Below are positions 32,501-36,777 of a stretch of DNA of 36,777 bases, one piece after another. Numbering within the stretch: the stretch's first letter is position 1; each line of letters starts with the position of its first letter. Made by a program: the position numbers and the translations under genes. The notes beneath the pieces are model-generated. The model was not told the DNA's origin and did no database searches. It saw only the letters and a list, made by a program, of their open reading frames with translations. Source of the DNA: Bacteroidota bacterium (GTDB lineage Bacteria; Bacteroidota; Bacteroidia; Sphingobacteriales; Sphingobacteriaceae); contig JABDCF010000031.1 in the NCBI GenBank assembly GCA_013288235.1, forward strand, positions 1 to 36,777, in the 5' to 3' direction.

Positions 32501-32678
32501 TGGCATCTGTTTCGGTTAATATTTTGCCGATGCGTGCAGCTAATATCTGTGTTTTGCCAGTCCCTGGTCCGGCAATAACCAAAACCGGGCCATCCATTTT
32601 ATTAACGGCGGCCAATTGTTCGGGGTTAAGCTGGGCAAGCGCCTGCTGAAATTTTTCGTTGTATTTGTTGGGATGCAT
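29517..32678 (-). CDS. UvrD/PcrA-type helicase fused to PD-(D/E)XK nuclease
   Basis: Large protein of 1053 aa. The SF1A helicase core begins with the Q motif LNPEQLAAV and Walker A AGPGTGKT (36-43); VDEFQDTS (motif II), GDDDQSIFKF (motif III), LTAHGSKGLEFEHV and RRLFYVAITRAK complete the motor. The C-terminal 260 residues form a RecB/AddB-like nuclease with DKVEF and VDYKTGK as acidic/Lys catalytic residues. A Cys in LDCPLRFYF and three in GCGKKECDWC fit the four-Cys Fe-S cluster of AddB/Cas4-type nucleases. It is likely for double-strand-break processing or related repair, with no adjacent AddA or RecB partner. The last residues (Ser-Pro-Leu) and the stop come from the repeat arm. The start is the ATG at 32678. 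Confidence 0.9.
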   Translation of the reverse strand: MHPNKYNEKFQQALAQLNPEQLAAVNKMDGPVLVIAGPGTGKTQILAARIGKILTETDANAHEILCLTYTDAGAVAMRKRLFEFIGPDAYRVNIYTFHAFCNEIIQENLDYFGKLSLEALSDLESAMLFRELVDEFSNDHLLKRFTGEVYYDAPRLKDLFSTMKKENWSEEIMNAAVEEYLKDLHLRDGFFYKRANATKGIKAGDPNQGLIDKAHDTMKKLLAAVSEYRNFDKKMKERGRYDYDDMIQWVLKAFNESEELLRRYQERYQYILVDEFQDTSGSQNELLKFILNYWETPNVFVVGDDDQSIFKFQGANMKNILDFANDYVNTLHTVVLKQNYRSNQQILDISRALINNNRERLTTQLALDKNLEAAHPRFNTMAVTPAINEYENPGQELVDVAMQIKNLLAKGTQPGEIAVIYRNHSQVEELLQYLDTKHIAVNTKRKIDIFTLPFGEKIINILQYLAMEMDSPYSGDELLFEIMHYDFFDIPPIEIAKASVAVAKENYSTANRNEPKTSLRNYISQMRSPAQPGLFDQPANHGMKFLMADIDYLLKYSVSNTLQQLFQQVIAKMGILKFVMEQPDKGWYMQVLTNFFNFLKDESRKDPEIKLADLIAIIKLMKENKIRLDLNQVIFSENGINFLTAHGSKGLEFEHVFLIGCSKKIWDSKGRNYGFSYPDTLTQASDDDIAQKEESRRLFYVAITRAKQCLAISYSGKDKNGKDQEASQFVGEILADTHLRVQHPKVNEDAMMEFLAIQFTETDQPKIELLDTNYINQLLQDYTLSVTHLSNYLDCPLRFYFQCLIKVPSGKSPAATFGQAVHWALNKAFRKLKDNDDEFPLTDEFMKEFRWFMYRNRDSFTKEDFARRMDYGEKILPVYYNQNIEVWNKVAVTERSIKNVEIEGVPIKGNLDKVEFIGKQVTVVDYKTGKLKNAKDKLLRPNDEQPNGGDYWRQAVFYKILIDNDHSVDWEVISTIFEFVEPVSEGEYHKEKITITPDDTIEVTGQIKTVYQKIMAHDFNTGCGKKECDWCHFVKSNFKQVGGVMQEEEDSPL

Positions 32679-32718
32679 GGAATTTCAAATAGAAAGTAAC
32701 AGGGTGGCAAACGGAAAA

Positions 32719-32751
32719 AGATTTGACAACTTTTAAAAAGTTGTCAAATCT
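32719..32751. repeat. Perfect 33-base palindrome
   Basis: Arms of 16 bases (AGATTTGACAACTTTT and its complement) around a single A. There is no trailing T-run, so it is not a standard terminator, although it lies between the helicase gene (upstream end) and the 3' end of the glycosylase-like gene. It might be a dispersed hairpin or a binding site. Confidence 0.75.
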
Positions 32752-32779
32752 ACATGTTTTATAAAATATTATTCCGGCT

Positions 32780-33511
32780 TCAATTGCTTTTTAAAAATGC
32801 GTTAAGTTTTTCCAGATATGGGGGTTTTAATAAATTTACAAGGTAACTTGGGTGGGGGATGATTATAAATTTTATGCCATTTAATTCCATGTTTTCAACT
32901 ATATATCTGGCTCCATCCATGGCGTATAATTTTTCAAAGCTACCTGTTTTAGGTTTCCATTTATGAAATGATATTCCTGAATCTATTAAAGCATTTTTAA
33001 CCTCATGCCCTAAACAAATAACTATCCGGGGCTTTATAAGTTCAAGTTGAATTTTAAAGAAATCATTACATAAATTCTTGTAACAATTTTTTAATTTATT
33101 TACCTTTCCATCATACATTCGCTTAGTCATCGTGGTACCACAGTACAAGCCATCGTCAAGTCGAACCCCTAAATAGAAGTTTGTAAAAAAGGTCTTATAA
33201 GTATCTAACATAGCTCTTTTGATCAAGTTATTTACTGTCTTACCTTCTGTTTCTCCTATGTCATTACAGTCTTTTTCAACGTAGTTAACTGTTCCAAAAT
33301 CATTTCCTAAAACCATTACACCGCCTTCATCAATTTCGTCTGTTGTAGGTGATCCATCTGTTTTATTATTTTCGTCCAAAATGCCCCAACCTAATGGGAA
33401 AAAGCCATACTTCATTTCTTTAAACCGGTTTACCATTCCTGATTTTTCAAAATCAAGTTTGGAAGTTTCCTTTATTTTCTCAAGTTCATCAAATAGCTGC
33501 TGAATTTTCAT
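32780..33511 (-). CDS. Divergent uracil-DNA-glycosylase-superfamily protein
   Basis: Protein of 243 aa. It has the outline of the UDG fold: GNDFGT (69-74) in place of the GxDPG-type water-activating loop, FFTNFYLG (108-115) at motif II, RIVICLGHE (162-170) and the DNA-intercalation-type motif PHPSYL (219-224). The rest is unlike the well-known Ung, family 4 or family 5 enzymes. If active, it would cut a base-sugar bond in DNA, but the altered first motif means the substrate may not be uracil. It is 27 bases downstream of a 106-residue unknown gene, likely one operon, in a stretch that looks A/T-rich and holds toxin-antitoxin genes. A housekeeping repair role is the simpler alternative. Confidence 0.7.
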   Translation of the reverse strand: MKIQQLFDELEKIKETSKLDFEKSGMVNRFKEMKYGFFPLGWGILDENNKTDGSPTTDEIDEGGVMVLGNDFGTVNYVEKDCNDIGETEGKTVNNLIKRAMLDTYKTFFTNFYLGVRLDDGLYCGTTMTKRMYDGKVNKLKNCYKNLCNDFFKIQLELIKPRIVICLGHEVKNALIDSGISFHKWKPKTGSFEKLYAMDGARYIVENMELNGIKFIIIPHPSYLVNLLKPPYLEKLNAFLKSN

Positions 33512-33538
33512 ATTATTTTGATTTAAGGTTTATTGTAA

Positions 33539-33859
33539 TTAATCTTCGATTTCTCTTAAATAATCTTTAAATTCTTTTTCATCCTGAAACAACCCATCTC
33601 TGCAAAAAGGAAACCTATCAACCAATTGCGGACTTAACATTTCACCATTTTCAACGTCATGGGCGTAGTTAATAGTTTTTCTAAAATCCCTTTTACCCCT
33701 AAAATTTAAAACTGCTGCCTGTACGCCAGGGAAACTAATAGCAATCTGCAACCCTGTTTTCTCACTTTCAAAAAAATCGTTAGCGTTTAAACGCATCCTG
33801 ACCTTTTCGCCATTCAGTTTGCTTTCAGGGCAATAGCCATCAAAAAATTGATCCCACAT
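33539..33859 (-). CDS. Unknown 106-residue protein paired with the glycosylase-like gene
   Basis: Not recognised. The sequence is polar, without signal or TM segment. Cys10 and Cys86 are the only cysteines. A conserved-looking centre reads RMRLNANDFFESEKTGLQIA (21-40). The C-terminus is acidic. It is the first gene of a likely two-gene operon with the UDG-like protein, so a partner or regulator role is reasonable but unproven. The start is the ATG at 33859; no exact promoter box was seen upstream. Confidence 0.6.
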   Translation of the reverse strand: MWDQFFDGYCPESKLNGEKVRMRLNANDFFESEKTGLQIAISFPGVQAAVLNFRGKRDFRKTINYAHDVENGEMLSPQLVDRFPFCRDGLFQDEKEFKDYLREIED

Positions 33860-33991
33860 ATTGATTAGGTTTATTGATTTGTTTATATCAGGATTTGTCC
33901 TTTTTAAAAGGTTTAGAATTTAAATTGAATGTAGCAAATTATTTTGAGAAAATGATCACCTCTAACTATACAAAATTCTTTTAAAATATTT

Positions 33992-33999
33992 TAAATTTG
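33992..33999 (+). promoter_or_regulatory. -7 box (TAAATTTG) for the ParE-type TA operon
   Basis: An exact TAnnTTTG match 17 bases before the antitoxin ATG at 34016, so the leader would be about 10 bases. The -33 box is not clear. Confidence 0.5.
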
Positions 34000-34015
34000 C
34001 TTAAAGCAGTTCACA

Positions 34016-34264
34016 ATGCGTATCACTCAAATAAGGCAACAACTACACGATTATATCGATTCAGCAGAAGATAAAAAGCTAAAAGCTATTTATACTTTGC
34101 TTGAAGATGATATTTCCGAAGGTTATCAACTTACTGAAGATCAAAAACAAGAGTTGGATAGGAGATATGATGATTACATGAATGGGATTGGTAAAACCTA
34201 TACTTGGGACGAAACTGTCGCTATGGCAAGGCAGGCATTAGCCAACAGAAAAAACAAAAAATGA
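34016..34264 (+). CDS. Antitoxin of a ParE/RelE-type pair
   Basis: An 82 aa acidic protein in the addiction-module-component style: an N-terminal helical part (MRITQIRQQLHDYIDSAEDK) followed by the toxin-binding helix with DQKQELDRRYDDYMNGIGKT and a W near TYTWDE. These antitoxins wrap around a RelE-fold toxin and usually autoregulate the operon. The stop overlaps the toxin start by 4 bases (ATGA). Confidence 0.82.
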   Translation: MRITQIRQQLHDYIDSAEDKKLKAIYTLLEDDISEGYQLTEDQKQELDRRYDDYMNGIGKTYTWDETVAMARQALANRKNKK

Positions 34265-34572
34265 ATTACTCATATATACTAAAACAGGAAGCCTCAAAGG
34301 AATTCTCTGATGCTTATGTTTGGTATGAGGAACAACAGGAGGGTCTCGGAGAGTCATTCATAATTACAGTTGAAAGCAAATTAAGAAAAATTTGCAATAA
34401 CCCTTTTCATTATAAAATCGCCTACAAACAATTTCATGAGGCCTTAACCGATAGGTTCCCTTTCCTCATCGTTTATTTTATTGACGAGAAAAATAATCTC
34501 ATTGTTGTTACTGCAATATTTCATACAAGCCGTAACCCTAAAAAGAAATTTAAAAGAACAAGGTTAAAGTAG
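34261..34572 (+). CDS. RelE/ParE-family toxin
   Basis: A 103 aa basic protein from the ATG at 34261, which overlaps the antitoxin stop. The RelE/ParE fold pattern is present: an N-terminal strand and helices (YILKQEASKEFSDAYVWYEEQ, split here), RKICNNPFHYK, DRFPFLIVYFIDE and a final IVVTAIFHTSRNP. ParE-type toxins act on gyrase and RelE-type ones on ribosome-bound mRNA; the sequence alone does not decide between them. Key basic residues near the C-terminus (KKKFKRTR) are present. Confidence 0.85.
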   Translation: MNYSYILKQEASKEFSDAYVWYEEQQEGLGESFIITVESKLRKICNNPFHYKIAYKQFHEALTDRFPFLIVYFIDEKNNLIVVTAIFHTSRNPKKKFKRTRLK

Positions 34573-34577
34573 CAGGT

Positions 34578-34742
34578 TTATAAATATTTAGCATACTTCT
34601 TCATCACCTCGTCATTCGGGGTCAGCTTACCTTCGGCCGCTTGCTTTTGACCTCGCTCTATACCTGCTTTTACATATGCGGGCAAATCATTCCAAAAATC
34701 CTTTTCTTTTAATTCAGTTTTTTTGAGAGGGATTATTTTCAT
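34578..34742 (-). CDS. Lone small antitoxin-like ORF
   Basis: ATG at 34742 opens 54 codons ending in TAA at 34578-34580, only 5 bases from the toxin stop and convergent with it. Residues such as DFWNDLPAYVKAGIERGQKQ and KLTPNDEVMKKY resemble the C-terminal toxin-binding half of addiction-module antitoxins of the kind at 34016. No DNA-binding half and no toxin partner is next to it, so it is either an orphan antitoxin or a remnant. The codon usage and length favour a real gene, but the evidence is modest. Confidence 0.5.
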   Translation of the reverse strand: MKIIPLKKTELKEKDFWNDLPAYVKAGIERGQKQAAEGKLTPNDEVMKKYAKYL

Positions 34743-34778
34743 ATGCTACTAATTGTGTTTAAGCCAAATTTACTATAT

Positions 34779-35072
34779 TCACCCTTTCAGCACCGCCCGC
34801 ATCGGGTAATATTCATAGGTATTTATCTGGCTTGCAGGGTCATTAGCTATAATATCTTGTACCTGTGCTTCATCATCCACTTCAACTACACCAAGGCCAT
34901 ACACGCCTTTCGGATCCATCACGGGGCCGTAAACTATCACCATGCCTTTATCCATCAGGCCTTTAAAATAGGCAACGTGCTGCATCATAATTGCTCTTTC
35001 TTCATCGCTCATATCCTGGGCGAAGGTTGGGCGGCAGGGCACAAGTTTTAATGCGAAGTGTTTTTTATCCAT
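34779..35072 (-). CDS. YciI-like protein
   Basis: A 97 aa protein with the ferredoxin-like YCII domain throughout: MQHVAYFKGLMDKGMVIVYGPV (28-49, the conserved His and the following strand) and YGLGVVEV and EYYPM further on. Function in the family is poorly defined; some have hydrolase or dehalogenase-like roles. It is 24 bases downstream of an NAD(P)-binding protein gene on the same strand and may be co-transcribed with it. Confidence 0.85.
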   Translation of the reverse strand: MDKKHFALKLVPCRPTFAQDMSDEERAIMMQHVAYFKGLMDKGMVIVYGPVMDPKGVYGLGVVEVDDEAQVQDIIANDPASQINTYEYYPMRAVLKG

Positions 35073-35096
35073 AGTTTTTTAAGTAAAGATAATAAT

Positions 35097-35768
35097 TCAG
35101 GCCTTTTTCGCCAAAGCCACAATGTCCTTTACTTCGAGGATGGGTTTGTCATATCCAAACTTAACCACGTTGATCATAGCCTGACCCAGTTCTGCCAATG
35201 TGCTAAGTCCGTTGGGGAATATCCGCCGTAACAAAGGGTACATCCAACTAATATATTTATAATACTTATTGGTGTTTTTCAATCCTTCGGTCGGGTGCAT
35301 GTAGCCGGGTCTAAATGCAAATACGTGTTTAAATGGCAGCTTCATCAAGTCGTTTTCTGTTTTTCCTTTTACGCGCGCCCACATTGATTTTCCTTTTTCC
35401 GTACTGTCGGTTGAAGCGCCCGAGACATAACAAAACACCATATCCGGGTTTAGTTTGCTTAACATCGTTGCGACATTTAAGGTTAAAGTATAGGTAAGTT
35501 TATAGTATTCAGGTTCTTTCATGCCCACAGACGAAACGCCGAGACAAAAAAAGCAGGCATTATAACCGCTTAACTGGCTTTCAATGGATGAAATATCAAA
35601 AAAATCCGCGTGGATGATCTCTTTTAGTTTTGGATGGGTAACACCGCAGGGTTTACGGTTGATCACCAAAACAGCCTCAACATCCGGGCTTAATAAACAT
35701 TCGTGCAGTACACCTTCGCCTACCATCCCGGTTACACCGGTGATGATGGCTTTTATTTTTTCATCCAT
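35097..35768 (-). CDS. NAD(P)-binding epimerase/reductase-like protein
   Basis: A 223 aa short-chain-type Rossmann protein with the nucleotide loop GVTGMVGEG (11-19), FFCLGVSSVGM and a YxxxK-like region replaced by GKSMWARVKGK. Similar Bacteroidota proteins are annotated 'NAD-dependent epimerase' or 'nucleoside-diphosphate-sugar epimerase'. The substrate is unknown. It precedes a YciI-like gene. Full length for this short subgroup. Confidence 0.8.
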   Translation of the reverse strand: MDEKIKAIITGVTGMVGEGVLHECLLSPDVEAVLVINRKPCGVTHPKLKEIIHADFFDISSIESQLSGYNACFFCLGVSSVGMKEPEYYKLTYTLTLNVATMLSKLNPDMVFCYVSGASTDSTEKGKSMWARVKGKTENDLMKLPFKHVFAFRPGYMHPTEGLKNTNKYYKYISWMYPLLRRIFPNGLSTLAELGQAMINVVKFGYDKPILEVKDIVALAKKA

Positions 35769-35783
35769 ATATTCTTTTTACGT

Positions 35784-35809
35784 CAAGAACCAAGAGTCAA
35801 GAACCAAGA
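35784..35809 (+). repeat. CAAGAACCAAGA tandem words (family 4)
   Basis: Two CAAGAACCAAGA words separated by GT, upstream of the NAD(P)-binding gene. The reverse complement nearly matches 17069-17094. Confidence 0.55.
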
Positions 35810-35851
35810 TGAAAAACTCGCAATTTTCTTTTGCCTTGATTCTTGCTTCTA

Positions 35852-36622
35852 TTATTTACCGAGTGGAAAGCTGTAACCGACAGACGCGGTTGCTGCGCCG
35901 GTTTCGTTTTTGCCATCTTCAGCCACTTTTTGTATATTAAGGAAGCCATAGTTGCCGCCGCCTTCAATAAAGATATAACCTTTTTTTAATCTATAAGCAA
36001 AGCCGAGGTTTCCTTCGATACCGAAGTTAACTTTATTTATCTGGTCTTTAATATCCTGTGTATTATCAAACGACTGGGGACCGCCGGGCAAAGCCTGTGT
36101 TCCTGCCGGATCGGTGTAAAAATTGCTCGAGCCGCTGGTTACTTGTTTTGCATAAACCAGGTAGCCCAAAAAAGGGCCTGCATCCACATAAAACCGCCAT
36201 GGCGAACTTTTGAAGTTCCAGCCAAATTTGGCCAATACGGGCAGCATCAGGTAGTTTAGTTTTGCCGTGCTGTTATAATTGGCATAAAGGTATTGCGGCG
36301 ACTGCCCGGGCGGGAACTCCTGGGCTACCTGTGCTGGCGTAGCAAAGGCTTGCAAGCCGTCTTTTTTACCACCCTGCGCCGAATACTCAAGCATTGGCTG
36401 CAACGAAAACAGGTCGGAAAATTTAAGTTCAGCAAAAATACCAGCATCAAGTCCCGACCTTGAACTGTAGCCTGTATTTAAAGGGGTTTCGCTGTTGCCG
36501 CCGGCACTCAAATTAGGAATACTGAGTCCGCCCCTGACACCTAAGGAAACATCCTGGGCATTTGCTTTAAAAAACAAGAAAGTTGAACATGGAATGAGTA
36601 AGTAAAAAATTGATTTTTTCAT
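35852..36622 (-). CDS. Outer-membrane beta-barrel protein (PorT-like fold)
   Basis: A 256 aa protein from the ATG at 36622, chosen because it gives a signal peptide (MKKSIFYLLIPCSTFLFFKANAQ); upstream codons would add an unlikely leader. Alternating strands follow, beginning VSLGVRGGLSIPNLS and ending SVGYSFPLGK with a hydrophobic C-terminal strand, as in outer-membrane beta-barrel domain (OMP_b-brl_2) proteins. Segments LMLPVLAKFGW and GPFLGYLVYAKQ are typical. Role unknown; these are often small porins or structural barrels. A -7 box (TAATTTTG on the minus strand) lies 90 bases upstream at 36718-36711. Confidence 0.82.
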   Translation of the reverse strand: MKKSIFYLLIPCSTFLFFKANAQDVSLGVRGGLSIPNLSAGGNSETPLNTGYSSRSGLDAGIFAELKFSDLFSLQPMLEYSAQGGKKDGLQAFATPAQVAQEFPPGQSPQYLYANYNSTAKLNYLMLPVLAKFGWNFKSSPWRFYVDAGPFLGYLVYAKQVTSGSSNFYTDPAGTQALPGGPQSFDNTQDIKDQINKVNFGIEGNLGFAYRLKKGYIFIEGGGNYGFLNIQKVAEDGKNETGAATASVGYSFPLGK

Positions 36623-36710
36623 GATTTTAATGATTAATTGGGTGAAACTTAAAACACTAAAAAAATAGAAGGTGGGGCAAACGCGTTTTTTAATTAACAT
36701 TAGCCTTACA

Positions 36711-36718
36711 CAAAATTA
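36711..36718 (-). promoter_or_regulatory. -7 box for the outer-membrane protein gene
   Basis: On the minus strand, an exact TAnnTTTG match (TAATTTTG) about 90 bases before the start codon at 36622. No clear -33 TTG at the usual distance, so the promoter is tentative. Confidence 0.35.
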
Positions 36719-36777
36719 ATTTTTATACAGAAAGCACCATGCTGTTACGTAAATATTACAAAGTGATGAATTTAGGA

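Noticed and set aside
33899..33911. Small dyad CCTTTTTAAAAGG upstream of the unknown 106-residue gene
   Set aside because: Short and A/T-rich; this occurs often by chance in such DNA.
36739..36777. Open frame at the right edge beginning ATG CTG TTA CGT
   Set aside because: Only 13 codons are visible, so it cannot be separated from chance.
1..36777. CRISPR arrays, tRNA or rRNA genes, integrases or transposases
   Set aside because: None recognised by eye; repeats present are not regularly spaced as in a CRISPR array and have no cas genes nearby.

Overview
The window looks like chromosomal DNA of a Bacteroidota bacterium, most likely Sphingobacteriaceae (Mucilaginibacter- or Pedobacter-like). 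The reasons are a GldJ lipoprotein and a PorV homologue of the type IX secretion system, a LytTR two-component pair with a LytS-like kinase, several TAnnTTTG promoter boxes, and many short 'word-like' intergenic repeats. The genus is an inference from gene content, not a measured match. I saw no rRNA, tRNA, CRISPR array, integrase or transposase.

Layout. 1-8.1 kb holds housekeeping genes: pyrophosphatase, a CNNM/CorC membrane protein, RsmE, a DUF4159 protein, a biotin carrier protein, GldJ, PorV and IspF. 8.1-11.7 kb holds a very long GH18-deacetylase-GT2 polysaccharide enzyme, preceded by a 54-residue Cys-rich membrane protein on the same strand. 11.8-18.8 kb holds a probable amidoligase gene cluster: an ATP-grasp-like protein, a class I glutamine amidotransferase, a GCS2/YbdK carboxylate-amine ligase, a second ATP-grasp enzyme and an esterase on the minus strand, with a second esterase divergent on the plus strand. 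A MNT-HEPN toxin-antitoxin pair sits inside this cluster. 18.8-22.7 kb holds a TlpA-like thioredoxin, a Nudix hydrolase, a PlsC acyltransferase and an S33-type hydrolase.

22.8-26.7 kb holds a LytTR regulator and kinase, divergent from a 67-residue membrane peptide that is translationally coupled to a bacitracin/lantibiotic-type ABC transporter. 26.8-32.7 kb holds a WG-repeat-like secreted protein, an M28 metallopeptidase and a UvrD-type helicase-nuclease with a likely Fe-S cluster. 32.7-34.75 kb looks like a small accessory island: a divergent uracil-DNA-glycosylase-like protein, an unknown 106-residue protein, a ParE-type toxin-antitoxin pair and a lone antitoxin-like small ORF. The window ends with a YciI-like protein, an NAD(P)-binding protein and an outer-membrane beta-barrel protein.

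The clearest signal beyond the genes is a set of dispersed intergenic repeat families: a 170-190 bp imperfect hairpin in two inverted copies, a 117 bp element with 34 bp inverted ends, AAAGC/GCTTT tracts and CAAGAACC tracts. They often press directly against reading frames. In three unrelated genes the stop codon and last few codons lie inside a repeat copy. The best candidates for an undescribed system are the amidoligase cluster, the LytTR/small peptide/ABC module, and the DNA-glycosylase-like pair in the accessory island.
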